From PALSA-505 sp036267135 (lineage in GTDB: Bacteria > Actinomycetota > Actinomycetes > Streptosporangiales > Streptosporangiaceae), in NCBI GenBank assembly GCA_036267135.1, contig DATAWQ010000059.1:4406-68405 (forward strand): a stretch of 64,000 nucleotides of DNA, written 5' to 3'. The translations under genes were made by a program, and so were the position numbers. Below the pieces are notes generated by a model that ran no database searches, had not been told where the DNA came from, and saw nothing but the letters and a program-made list of their open reading frames with translations. Of the stretch, positions 1 to 8,589 are shown in pieces; position 1 is the stretch's first letter; the number at the start of each line of letters is the position of its first letter.

Positions 1-1
1 G

Positions 2-2659
2 TATCGCCTGATCACGATTAGCACGGTGTTCGCAGCCGGGATTGGCCTCGCCGTGACGGGAGCCACCTGGGTGCCACAAGCCGTAGCCGCTCCCCGCAGC
101 GGAACGCCCGTCGCCCAGGTTCTGGGACGGGCCGCTTCGGGAGGGGCGGTCATCGTGGTGCTGAAACAGCAGCACGATGACCTCAACCTGAGAACCCAGG
201 GGGCGCAGCGCACCGCCGCGGCCCAGGCCGATCAGGGTTCGATCGTGTCGAGCATCAAGGCGAGCGGCGGCACCGACGTGACCCAGCTCGTGGCCCCCAG
301 CGCCGTGGCCGCCCACGTGTCGGCCGCGGAGGTGGGCCGTCTTCGCCACGACCCGGCGGTGGCCGAGATCGTGCCCGATGTATCCGTTCAGATGCAGCCG
401 CCCGGGTCGGCGCTCACTGCGCTCACGGCGGCCGGGGCCGCCCCGCGGCGATCCACCTCCAGCCAGGCGACGACTTGCCCCTTCAACCGGGCGGGCTCCT
501 CTCGGCCGCTGCAGGAGCCCGAGGCGGTGGGCGACGTCCACGCTTCGAACGGGAACCCAGGCGCTCCCGGCATGGCCAACTCGATTGCCACCGGCCAGGG
601 CGTGATCGTGGCCAACGATGGGATGAACCAGCTGGCGGGGAACCCCAACTTCACCCGTCCCAATGGCGCTCACGTGATCATCGACGCCCCCAACTACAAG
701 GCCGACCACGGGAACTCAGAGTCCTACGGGGACGCCTCGTCCATCGCCGCCCAGGGCACCGTCGACTATCAGTACTCGAAGGCGCTGCCGTACTCACCGG
801 TGCCGCCGGGCTGCGCCTTCTACATCAAGGGTGATGCGCCCGGCGCCTCGCTCGTCGACCTGACGGGGATCGACACCCCGGTCCTGGCGCTATCGAAGGT
901 CATCGCCGGGATCGACCGTGTCGTGGTCAAGGTGCACGCCGACGTGATCTCCGAGTCGTTCGGCCTCAACTCGGTGCCGCCGAGCCACTTCGGCAACCTC
1001 CTCGCCGAGGCCGACGAGGCGGCGGTCGAGGCGGGGGTGACGGTGGTCGAGTCCTCCGGCGACAGCGGCGCGTCTGGCACCGTCATCGCCGCGTCCGACG
1101 ATCCTCAAGTGATCGCGGCCGGGGCCGTGGACAACTTCCGCCTGGTCGCCATGAACGACGGCTACCACAGCTACCAGAGCAACCAGATGGCCGCCCTCTC
1201 CTCGGGCGGCACGACGCCCACGAACAAGGTGGTGAACCTGGTCGCCCCCGGCTGGTATGGGGGAGAGGCGGCCTGCGCCGATAAGAGTGGCGGCTGCCCA
1301 CCCAACTACCCAACCGAGGCCATGCGGGGCACCAGCGAAGCGGCACCGCTGATCGCCGGCGCCGCCGCCGATGTGATCCAGGCCTACCGCGACACCCATC
1401 ACGCGGCCAGCCCCACGCCCGAGGTCGTCCAGGACCTTCTGGCCAGCACCGCCACCGACCTCGACAACCCCGCCGACCAGCAGGGCGCTGGCCTGCTCAA
1501 CGTCTACGCCGCGGTCAAGGCGGCCCAGCAGATGCCGGGCACGACCGACACCGCCGGCCCGGGGCGCTCCCGGGGTCTTGTCGTTGCGCCCTGGCAGCTT
1601 GACCTGGCGGGGAACGGCGGCTCGGCCAGCGACCAGAGCGTCGAGGTCTACAACACGAGCCCCTCGCGGACCACCGTGGCCGGGACCTACCGGTGGATCG
1701 GGCCCGGGCACCAGATTGGCAACGTGATAACCGAGCAGATCAGCGCCCCGAGCTCGGGCACGCCGATCCCTCCGGAGGGAGCCACGGCGGCCAAGACGAT
1801 CAGTTTCAAGGTGCCGCCCGGCCTGGGCCTGCTGGACACGGACCTGATCTGGCCCGACCCGGACAACAGCAACATCTTGCAGTTCCAGATCTTCAACCCC
1901 CAGGGCGCCCTGGTCCAGGAGTCTTACGACGACCCCTTCGGCAGCCACAATTACGGCCGCGGCAACGACGGGGGAGTGCCTGACATCCAGCACGCCACCG
2001 TCTCTGACCCCAAGCCGGGGACCTGGACCGCCAGGATCCTGTGGTCGGGCCTGGACGTGGATCCCGCCCAGGGACCGGAGCCGCCGGGAACCTACCGGGG
2101 ACCCATGCACTTCAAGGTCTCGGGCCAGCGCTACCTCACTTCGCCCGCCTCCCCTGCGGTGACGATCCCGGGCCACTCCAGCGCGTCGATCCCGCTGCGC
2201 ATCGCGATGCCCAGCCAGGCCGGCGACTATCCCGAGTCCGTGCAGTTCTCCGCCGACAACGGGGCGAGGGCGTCGCTGCCCGTGGCCCGCCGCGTCGTCA
2301 TCCCTGCTCATGGTGGACGGTTCCAGACCCTGATCACGAGCACCGTGGGCCGGGACATCGGGCAGGTCAACACCTACGAGGTCAACGTGCCAGCCGGCCG
2401 GAGGTATCTCGACGTCAAGCTCCGCGCCGCAGACGCCAGCCGCGACAACAAATTCACCTTCTTCCTCGTGAACCCGGGCGGCCAGGTCGTCGCCACCGGC
2501 ACCGCACCCAAGAAGGTCAGCGGCAAATCCGTCACCACGGCCGACCTGTACGCCCTTCACCCGGTGCCTGGACCGTGGCAGATCGACGTCGTGCTCGACC
2601 TCACGCTCAGCGGGAAGGAGTTCACGCAGACCGTGTACGGCAACCTCACCGACCCATAA
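2..2659 (+). CDS. Secreted subtilase-fold serine peptidase (S8/S53-like), 5' partial
   Basis: The reading frame is open to the left edge, and the first in-window start (GTG at 26) lies inside what looks like a signal-peptide hydrophobic core ending in AVAA, so the true start is probably just upstream of base 1. Numbering from GTG 26, residues about 28-125 look like an inhibitor-type propeptide. The catalytic domain follows at about 185-500, and beta-rich C-terminal domains run to residue 877. The nucleophile motif GTSEAAP (Ser437) is clear. There is no canonical HGTH. Instead E232 and D236 lie four residues apart (SESYGD) and D346 sits in SSGDSG, which resembles the Glu/Asp/Asp/Ser set of sedolisins. 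Fold assignment is confident; the S8 versus S53 mechanism is inference. The protein is exported and probably degrades extracellular protein. Confidence 0.8.
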   Translation, partial: YRLITISTVFAAGIGLAVTGATWVPQAVAAPRSGTPVAQVLGRAASGGAVIVVLKQQHDDLNLRTQGAQRTAAAQADQGSIVSSIKASGGTDVTQLVAPSAVAAHVSAAEVGRLRHDPAVAEIVPDVSVQMQPPGSALTALTAAGAAPRRSTSSQATTCPFNRAGSSRPLQEPEAVGDVHASNGNPGAPGMANSIATGQGVIVANDGMNQLAGNPNFTRPNGAHVIIDAPNYKADHGNSESYGDASSIAAQGTVDYQYSKALPYSPVPPGCAFYIKGDAPGASLVDLTGIDTPVLALSKVIAGIDRVVVKVHADVISESFGLNSVPPSHFGNLLAEADEAAVEAGVTVVESSGDSGASGTVIAASDDPQVIAAGAVDNFRLVAMNDGYHSYQSNQMAALSSGGTTPTNKVVNLVAPGWYGGEAACADKSGGCPPNYPTEAMRGTSEAAPLIAGAAADVIQAYRDTHHAASPTPEVVQDLLASTATDLDNPADQQGAGLLNVYAAVKAAQQMPGTTDTAGPGRSRGLVVAPWQLDLAGNGGSASDQSVEVYNTSPSRTTVAGTYRWIGPGHQIGNVITEQISAPSSGTPIPPEGATAAKTISFKVPPGLGLLDTDLIWPDPDNSNILQFQIFNPQGALVQESYDDPFGSHNYGRGNDGGVPDIQHATVSDPKPGTWTARILWSGLDVDPAQGPEPPGTYRGPMHFKVSGQRYLTSPASPAVTIPGHSSASIPLRIAMPSQAGDYPESVQFSADNGARASLPVARRVVIPAHGGRFQTLITSTVGRDIGQVNTYEVNVPAGRRYLDVKLRAADASRDNKFTFFLVNPGGQVVATGTAPKKVSGKSVTTADLYALHPVPGPWQIDVVLDLTLSGKEFTQTVYGNLTDP

Positions 2660-2747
2660 GGCTGATCGTGCGCCGCGCAGCCCCTTGACAACGAGGTGGT
2701 GCCATTCAGGAAGAAGATCGTCCGGGATCCGGGCTAGCGTTCCGTTC

Positions 2748-3584
2748 ATGACCACACCCGACGCTCCGGCCGCTCTGGACCCGAGCCAGCCCGGCGACCC
2801 GATGGACGCGCAGTTCGGACCGCACAGGTTCTACCCCGGCGAGGGGGGCGGCAGCACGCAGTTCCGGGGGGCCCGGTTCGACGTGGCGGACCTGCGCGGC
2901 GCCCGGTTCACCGACTGCGACCTGGCCGGTGTCACGATCCGGGACGGCTGGCTGGTCAACGTCAGCATCTCCGGCCACCTCAGCAACGTCACGGTCAACG
3001 GTGTCGACGTGAGCGACTTCGTCAGCGCCGAGCTGGACCGGCGGCACCCGGAGCGGGTTCAGTTCCGCGAGGCGCACGGCGCCGACAGCGTCCGGGCCGT
3101 GTGGGACACCATCGAGCGGCTCTGGGCGCAGGCCGTGCAGCGGGCCGGGCGGCTGCCTGCGGCGGCGCTGGCTGAGCAGGTGGACGAGGAGTGGTCGTTC
3201 GGGCAGACGCTGCGCCATCTGGTCTTCATCACCGACGCGTGGGCGAGCCGGACGGTGCTGGACGAGCCGATGCCGTACCACCCGCTCGGCCTGCCGCAAA
3301 GCTGGTATCCGGCGGCAGACGCGGCCGCGCTCGGCATCGATCTGACCGCGCAGCCCAGCTACGCCGAAGTCCTCGCCGCCCGCGCGGACCGGTTGGCCGT
3401 GATGCGGCGCATCGTGGCCGGGCTGACCGACGACACCCTGGGCCGACTATGCCGGCGCTCGCCCGCTCCCGGTTACCCAGACGAGGAGCGCACCGTGATC
3501 GACTGCGTCGCCGTGGTGATGGACGAGGAGATCGAGCACTACCGGTTCGCGGCACGCGACCTGGCGGTGCTGGAATCCAGGTAA
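2748..3584 (+). CDS. Pentapeptide-like N-terminus plus DinB-type domain protein
   Basis: 278 residues from ATG 2748. The frame is open further up to a TTG at 2685, but that upstream stretch is not protein-like. The first ~85 residues carry short pentapeptide-style units (FRGAR, DLRGAR, DLAGV). The rest (about 110-275) resembles the DinB four-helix bundle: metal-ligand-type histidines appear in LRHLVFITDAW and EEIEHYRF. DinB-superfamily proteins are metal-dependent thiol transferases or damage-inducible proteins of mostly unknown substrate. No Shine-Dalgarno is visible, so translation may be leaderless. The gene runs towards the minus-strand methyltransferase, with a short convergent gap. Confidence 0.75.
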   Translation: MTTPDAPAALDPSQPGDPMDAQFGPHRFYPGEGGGSTQFRGARFDVADLRGARFTDCDLAGVTIRDGWLVNVSISGHLSNVTVNGVDVSDFVSAELDRRHPERVQFREAHGADSVRAVWDTIERLWAQAVQRAGRLPAAALAEQVDEEWSFGQTLRHLVFITDAWASRTVLDEPMPYHPLGLPQSWYPAADAAALGIDLTAQPSYAEVLAARADRLAVMRRIVAGLTDDTLGRLCRRSPAPGYPDEERTVIDCVAVVMDEEIEHYRFAARDLAVLESR

Positions 3585-3624
3585 CCAGTTCACGCCGCCA
3601 CGAGCCGGCGCGCCATGGCAATGG

Positions 3625-4216
3625 TCAGGCGGCTGAGGGCTTGCGGGCCAGGATGTAGCCCTGGGTGGTCTTTTCGCTGCCCTCGGGTTCGCGCACGGCT
3701 GTGGTCCACATCTCGAAGCCGGGGGGTGCCGCGAAACTCGGTACGGTGCCGGTGTTCGTCACCAATCTGGAAGACCAGCATCAGCAGCCCGCCCGGGGCG
3801 AGCACCCGGTGGAACTCCGCGAACAGTTGTGGCCGCCGGCCCCACGGGATGTGGATGATCGAGTAGTAGGCGAGCAGACCACCGAGGGTTTCCGCGGGCA
3901 GACCCAGCGCCAGCATCGATCCCTCTGCGAACGGCAACTGGGGGTAGGAGCGGCGGGCCAGGGCCAGCATCTGTGGCGATAGGTCGATGCCGAAGGCGTT
4001 CAGGCCCAGCCGGGACAGCAGGATTGTCACCCGGCCCGATCCGCACCCGACATCGGCGACCGGCCCGTTGCCGCCCGCTCGCACCAGCTCCGCGAACGCG
4101 CCGAACAGCGCACGGTCGAGAGGCCGGTCGTCCAGGCCCTCACTCACCAGGTCGGAATGATCGGTCGCCATGGCGTCATAGGAGTCCCGGGTGTCCGCCA
4201 GCGATGCATCCGTCAT
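3625..4216 (-). CDS. SAM-dependent class I methyltransferase, frameshifted near the C-terminus
   Basis: Starts at ATG 4216 (MTDASLADTR); an in-frame ATG at 4222 is the alternative. Motif I is VADVGCGSGRVT, and motif II/III-like segments (FGIDLSPQML, RVLAPGGLLMLVFQ) mark a Rossmann methyltransferase of about 195 residues. After GDEHRHRTEFRGT the frame runs into an unlikely Arg-rich tail ending at 3590. Shifting one base at the G6 run (3721-3726) gives a natural ending, PPGFEMWTTAVREPEGSEKT followed by TQGYILARKPSAA, with stop at 3625-3627. That ending is typical of the family. Either the gene is a recent pseudogene or strain variant, or the homopolymer is a sequencing error. The substrate is unknown. 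Confidence 0.75.
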
Positions 4217-4265
4217 GGGCATGGAGGATATGGGGCACTCAGTAACGCTTGGCCACGACCCGGAC

Positions 4266-5873
4266 TCAGGCGGGACCCGAACCGGTGCAAGATGAGCTGA
4301 CTGCCTGGGCGTGGATGGTCTGGTAGAGGCAGTCGAACACACCGGGGTGGATGTAGGTCGCGTCGCCGGCCGACCCGGTGTAGGCGCGCAGGTAGTACAG
4401 ACGGTCCAGTTGCGGCTCGTTGCCGGGGATCTCCGAGGGCAGCGTCACCCCCGAGTCGGCCCCGTCCAGGAACAGGAAGGCGAAGGCCTGCCTGCGCTGG
4501 GAGAAGCTGGCGCTGACGTTGTTCGGGCAGCCGCTCGGCGCGTTGAACTGAGCCTGGTGGTAGACCGAGATCTCGTTGAGCCAGATGGCGGTCTGGGAAC
4601 CGTAGCCGAGGCTGGCCAGGTCGTCGGCGAACTGGACGGTCTTGGCCCGGTAACCGGCCGGCGGATAGGTGTTGCCGGGATCGCCGGTGCAGTACTCGTA
4701 GTCGGACGCGTCCGTGTACGAATGCACGCCCCAGGTCCACGGCCTGACCCCGGTGCAGGTGGCGCAGTTGTCCAGGTGCTGGGAGTAGGTGACCCAGTAC
4801 GCCTGGCTGGTGGTCGTCCCGTTGGTGCCTTCCACCGGCCCGGTCTGGGAGGCCACGCCGCTGCTGTAGTCGCCGCCCACGATGCCGCTGTTGAGCTGGT
4901 TCGCGGCCGGGCCCGAGGTGAGCTCGCAGCCGCTGCCGCAGGTGTTGAGCACCGCCATGTAGTACTGCGCGGCCAGCACCGGGCCGCACCAGTTCGTGTT
5001 CGTGCTCGACGTCCCGTCCGCGGTGCACTGCGCGGTGGACAGCAGGTTCCCGCCGTCCGGTATGTAGAACTCCTGCGGGCTCTTCGGGATCGAGCCCAGC
5101 GAGTTGCCGGCGAGCTGAGAGCTGCCGAAGTCCGGCTCGCCCCACGGGGAGATGATGTGGATGCGGGCCCCGCAGGGGCTGGACGCGCACGAACCGCTGC
5201 CCCCCGGCGGCGGGCCGGCCGCGCCGCTGAGCAGCACGCAGTCGGCACCGCTGGGATCTGAACCGTCGCGGCACAGGCTGTACTCATCCACGAACGCGGT
5301 GATCGCTGACCGGTAATTGTCAATTGACGGTGCCAAGATCGAGTTGTACGGGATGTCCGGGCTGTTCAGGCTGGTGTTCAAGTTCCGGTAGTCGTAGTCG
5401 GGCTTGAACGCCACCTGCACCGCGACCCCGGACTGCCGGGCCGCGTCGAGCCACCAGTCCAGGCAGGCCTGCTCGTTCTTCAGCGCCTGCAGATGCACCG
5501 CCGCCCACTGGCTGCCCGGCGGGTCGTACTCGGTCACCAGCGACGAATTCGAGGAGTCCGGCAGGGCGATGTCCCACGGCACGCTGACGCGCACGGTGCC
5601 CGCGTGCAGGCCGGCGAACCAGCCCTGTCCGTCGACGGGGTTGGCGCTCTCGTTGAGCATGACCGCCTGCGCCGCCGGGCCGCTGACCGGGGGCGCGGCC
5701 CCGGTCACCCACTGCTCACCGTTGTCGCAGTCGTTGATCGAGCCGTCGTGGATCCCGACCGTGATGGCGGTGGCGGCGTGCGCGTCGGTCGTCGCCGCGA
5801 ACGGCGAGCCGACGGCCAGGGACGCCGCGCACAACGCTGCTGACGCGGCTAAGGCGGCGGTCGCTAGACGCAT
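4266..5873 (-). CDS. Secreted glycoside-hydrolase-like (clan GH-A-type) protein
   Basis: 535 residues with a clear signal peptide (MRLATAALAASAALCAASLA, cleavage probably near AHA). The mature part reads like a TIM-barrel retaining glycosidase. A WGEPDF motif (Glu246) occupies the place of the usual acid/base Asn-Glu-Pro, and IWLNEISVY (Glu434) fits a strand-7 nucleophile. Many paired cysteines (for example CASSPCG, CGSGC, CATC) suggest disulfides. I cannot place it in a numbered GH family. It is followed at 4216 by the minus-strand methyltransferase and preceded, 91 bp upstream, by the end of the membrane beta-propeller gene. Substrate unknown; secretion and hydrolase fold are inferences from motifs. 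Confidence 0.65.
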   Translation of the reverse strand: MRLATAALAASAALCAASLAVGSPFAATTDAHAATAITVGIHDGSINDCDNGEQWVTGAAPPVSGPAAQAVMLNESANPVDGQGWFAGLHAGTVRVSVPWDIALPDSSNSSLVTEYDPPGSQWAAVHLQALKNEQACLDWWLDAARQSGVAVQVAFKPDYDYRNLNTSLNSPDIPYNSILAPSIDNYRSAITAFVDEYSLCRDGSDPSGADCVLLSGAAGPPPGGSGSCASSPCGARIHIISPWGEPDFGSSQLAGNSLGSIPKSPQEFYIPDGGNLLSTAQCTADGTSSTNTNWCGPVLAAQYYMAVLNTCGSGCELTSGPAANQLNSGIVGGDYSSGVASQTGPVEGTNGTTTSQAYWVTYSQHLDNCATCTGVRPWTWGVHSYTDASDYEYCTGDPGNTYPPAGYRAKTVQFADDLASLGYGSQTAIWLNEISVYHQAQFNAPSGCPNNVSASFSQRRQAFAFLFLDGADSGVTLPSEIPGNEPQLDRLYYLRAYTGSAGDATYIHPGVFDCLYQTIHAQAVSSSCTGSGPA

Positions 5874-5964
5874 CCCGGGAGCCTAGCCGGTTCTGTGAAA
5901 AATGTACACACGCAACCTCGCGTCCGTTACGCGGGTCACGTGCGGCACCGGTCCCTGGCCTGAG

Positions 5965-7164
5965 TCAGGACGGTGCGTTCTGGACGGCGATCTGGCTGAG
6001 CGGCGGGAGCGGGGCGCCGAGACCTTCGACGCGGTCGGTGCGCACGTCGACGGCGGCCAGGACGCCGCGGGCGGTCACCACGAACAGCCATCGGCTGTCC
6101 GGTGACCAGGCCAGCGTCGACCCGAACGGCGAGGCCGGGCCCAGCGGGACGTCGATCGTCCGCTCGGCTCCCGAGCCGAGGTCGATCAGGCGCAACGTCA
6201 CCCGCCCGGCGACGGTCTGCACGGCCGCGGCCGTCGAGCCGTCGGGCGCGATGACCCCGGGCGTCGACTCCGGCGCCAGCGGCAGTCCTGGCAGCGTGCG
6301 CTGGGCTCCACTGACCGGATCGACCACGGCGTTCGCGCAGCGCTGACGTTCCCGGCAGTCCACCGCCAGCCACCGGGTCGGGCCGACCGCGGCGAGTTCC
6401 CCGGCGAACTTGCGGGTGTGGCCGGGCCGGGCGTCGTAGAACAGCGGCATCTCCGGCGTAGAGAGCAGGGCGAAGCCCTGTCCGTCCGGGTCAACCAGCC
6501 ACGGGCCGCGCCAAGGCAGGCGGATGGCTGTCCCGGCGGCGCGGCCGTCCAGCCGGATCAGCGGCATCGTGCCGGCGCCGTAAGAAGGCTGGACCCACAG
6601 CGTTCCCTGGGCGGGCCCGGGGATCACCGTGCCACCCTGGCTGAGCGCGCCGGAAAGGGCACGGGCGTGCTGCCCATCGGGCACGGCGTAACCAGGCACC
6701 CGGTCGAGGGGCCTGATGATGACCTCGCCGGGGCCGGCGAGGAACGTGAACGGGCCCGTGCTGGCCAGGGCGGGCACGACCGTCCGGGTGATGCGGCCGC
6801 GGGCCAGCTGGATCCGGACCACCCCGCCGGGGCCGTAACCGTACAGTTCCCAGCCGGCCAGCACGCCGAGCAGGGGATGCCCAACCTCGGTGACACCGAA
6901 CGGGAGTTGCGGCCTGGGCGGCGCCACCCGTTCGCGCCCCAGCCCGACCGCGGCCAGCGCCACCCCCGCGGCGACGGCCGCGGCGGCGATCAGCCACCGG
7001 CGGGTCCGCCAGCCGCCGCGCGGTGACCAGCGGCCAGGCGGCGGCCCGAAGCCGAAACTGACCTCCTCGGCTTCCTCCGGCTGATCCATGGACCAGATCC
7101 CGGGCTGGTCCACGGACCGGATCTCACGCTGATCCGCCGACCGGATAGCGTCACCGCGGCGCAC
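5965..7164 (-). CDS. Membrane-anchored beta-propeller-like protein
   Basis: 399 residues from GTG 7164. The cytosolic N-terminus (1-55) begins with three octapeptide repeats of the form I-R/W-S-x-D-Q. A single transmembrane helix follows at about 58-76 (WLIAAAAVAAGVALAAVGLG). The remainder is extracytoplasmic and built of WD40/TolB-like blades (SPDSRWLFVVTARGVLAAVD, APDGSTAAAVQTVAG), as in many actinobacterial proteins of unknown role. It has no catalytic signature and probably acts as a binding scaffold at the cell surface. It ends 91 bp before the start of the secreted glycosidase-like gene on the same strand, so co-transcription is possible. Confidence 0.65.
   Translation of the reverse strand: MRRGDAIRSADQREIRSVDQPGIWSMDQPEEAEEVSFGFGPPPGRWSPRGGWRTRRWLIAAAAVAAGVALAAVGLGRERVAPPRPQLPFGVTEVGHPLLGVLAGWELYGYGPGGVVRIQLARGRITRTVVPALASTGPFTFLAGPGEVIIRPLDRVPGYAVPDGQHARALSGALSQGGTVIPGPAQGTLWVQPSYGAGTMPLIRLDGRAAGTAIRLPWRGPWLVDPDGQGFALLSTPEMPLFYDARPGHTRKFAGELAAVGPTRWLAVDCRERQRCANAVVDPVSGAQRTLPGLPLAPESTPGVIAPDGSTAAAVQTVAGRVTLRLIDLGSGAERTIDVPLGPASPFGSTLAWSPDSRWLFVVTARGVLAAVDVRTDRVEGLGAPLPPLSQIAVQNAPS
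7080..7151 (-). repeat. Three tandem 24-bp coding repeats
   Basis: Units at 7080-7103, 7104-7127 and 7128-7151 share the pattern gctgatccnnngaccgga. They encode the successive octapeptides at the N-terminus of the membrane beta-propeller protein. Unit number is likely to vary by slippage. Confidence 0.8.
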
Positions 7165-7291
7165 GGACGATCACCCCATCGCCGCCGGGCGGGCCGCCCC
7201 CCAGTTCATACGGCCGCGGCTCATATTCCTGTAGTACGTCGATTGGCGGGCGGGCGTCAAGAGGCGCGGGGCGACGGTTACCCTGACGATC

Positions 7292-8083
7292 ATGACGGAC
7301 TGGCAGAAGGTGATCGACGCTGGCTTCCAGCGGCCGGACGCAGGTGTGACACCGGAACTGATCGCCGAGCTGTCCGAGGCGCTGCGCTCGCCCGACCCGG
7401 TGCTGCGCGACGAACAGGCGTTCACCGTGCTGGCCCGCTGGATCCCCGAGCTGGACTCCGGCCAGCGTCACCGTCTTGGCGACGAGATGGCGGCCAGGTT
7501 CACCGATCCCGAGATCCAGGCCCGCACGTTCGCCCCGCTCATCCTCGCCGGGATCGTCGAAGCGGACGATTTCGACGAGGCGTGGCTCAGCGCCTTCACG
7601 CGCTGGTATCCGGCCGAGACAGACGTGCGCGGATACGACCCCGAGCTGGGCTGGCTGCACGCGGTCGCGCACGGCGCGGACCTGCTCGGCACGTTCGGCC
7701 GCTGCCGCCAGGCCGATCCGGCGCCGCTGCTCGACGTGGCGGCGGCCCGGTTGCTGGCGCCCACCGATCACGTTTTCGCCGCCCAGGAGGACGACCGGCT
7801 CGCCTACGCGGTCGCGCTGACCCTGACCAGGACCGAGCTGTCGCAGGCCCAGTCGGTGAACTGGCTGGATCCGGTCAGGGCCGGGTTCGAGGCCGGTGAG
7901 CCAGGCCCGGTGCCTGCCCACGCCTCGAACACCATGCGCACGCTGCGCGCGCTCTACATCCTGGCCGACCGGGGCGTGCGGCCCCAGTGGAACGAGGGTG
8001 ACCCGTTGGCCCTGACCCACCGGGACGCCGTCCGGCAGCGGCTCGCGGACGTGCTCGCTCTCGTCGCGCCGATGGCCGGATAG
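7292..8083 (+). CDS. DUF2785 family protein
   Basis: 263 residues from ATG 7292 (MTDWQKVIDAGF). The opening (PELIAELSEALRSPDPVLRD then EQAFTVLARWI) is characteristic of DUF2785, an all-helical family of unknown function. No signal peptide or membrane segment is present, so it is cytosolic. It lies divergently from the beta-propeller gene (start 7164) across a 127-bp gap and is followed by a hairpin at 8102-8132. Function is not known and the neighbourhood offers no clue. Confidence 0.75.
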   Translation: MTDWQKVIDAGFQRPDAGVTPELIAELSEALRSPDPVLRDEQAFTVLARWIPELDSGQRHRLGDEMAARFTDPEIQARTFAPLILAGIVEADDFDEAWLSAFTRWYPAETDVRGYDPELGWLHAVAHGADLLGTFGRCRQADPAPLLDVAAARLLAPTDHVFAAQEDDRLAYAVALTLTRTELSQAQSVNWLDPVRAGFEAGEPGPVPAHASNTMRTLRALYILADRGVRPQWNEGDPLALTHRDAVRQRLADVLALVAPMAG

Positions 8084-8101
8084 GCGCAACCGTCCAGCGC
8101 A

Positions 8102-8132
8102 CCCGGGCGTCTGCCGACCAAGGTCGCCCGGG
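8102..8132 (+). terminator. Probable terminator after the DUF2785 gene
   Basis: Inverted repeat CCCGGGCG/CGCCCGGG (8102-8109 and 8125-8132) with a 15-nt loop, followed by a short T-bearing stretch (cgtttagtt), 19 bp past the stop at 8083. Confidence 0.5.
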
Positions 8133-8198
8133 CGTTTAGTTGCGTTCAGCAGGGTATGGGAGGTAATTATTCGACACGCACAGACGAGGTGACGAGAC

Positions 8199-8447
8199 AT
8201 GTTGGTCGACATCGGTATCGCAGCGCTGCTGCTGGTCGGTGTCTATTGCTTCCTCCGGCTCATCGGCTGGCAGACGGCGTGGAGAACGCGCAAGACCGCG
8301 CGCCGGGCCGAGGACCTGTACGACCAGTACGCCGATTCCCCCCGCAAGCAGCGCACGTACGCGAAGGACCACGGCGGCCAGTGGAAGGACGACCCCGCTG
8401 CCCGGCGTGATGCTTCGGCACACTCGCCCACGGTCGACCGGCGCTAG
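8199..8447 (+). CDS. Small single-pass membrane protein
   Basis: 82 residues from ATG 8199. Residues 2-22 (LVDIGIAALLLVGVYCFLRL) form one membrane helix. The rest is basic and hydrophilic (TRKTARRAEDLYDQYADSPR), so the C-terminal part probably faces the cytosol. No known domain. The upstream 8153-8198 stretch is AT-richer than its surroundings (gaggtaattattcgac) and may hold the promoter. A strong hairpin follows at 8476-8508. Confidence 0.55.
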   Translation: MLVDIGIAALLLVGVYCFLRLIGWQTAWRTRKTARRAEDLYDQYADSPRKQRTYAKDHGGQWKDDPAARRDASAHSPTVDRR

Positions 8448-8475
8448 CCGACCGAACGTGTCCCGGCGCCCGGCC

Positions 8476-8508
8476 GGCCAGCCCGCTGTGGTTCGGTGCG
8501 GGCTGGCC
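8476..8508. terminator. Bidirectional hairpin between convergent genes
   Basis: Perfect 11-bp stem GGCCAGCCCGC/GCGGGCTGGCC with an 11-nt loop, located between the small membrane protein (plus strand) and the glycosidase (minus strand). Confidence 0.65.
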
Positions 8509-8589
8509 GCTGCGGCCGGGTGCGGGCGAGCGCTACTGAGGCTCGCGGAGCCGTTCATTGTCAGTGATCATTCCGCCTGCCGGCCGCTG

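Noticed and set aside
890..2755. Long open frame (621 codons) on the minus strand opposite the peptidase
   Set aside because: A GC-rich shadow: His/Arg/Gly-rich composition, no domain, and it covers a well supported plus-strand gene.
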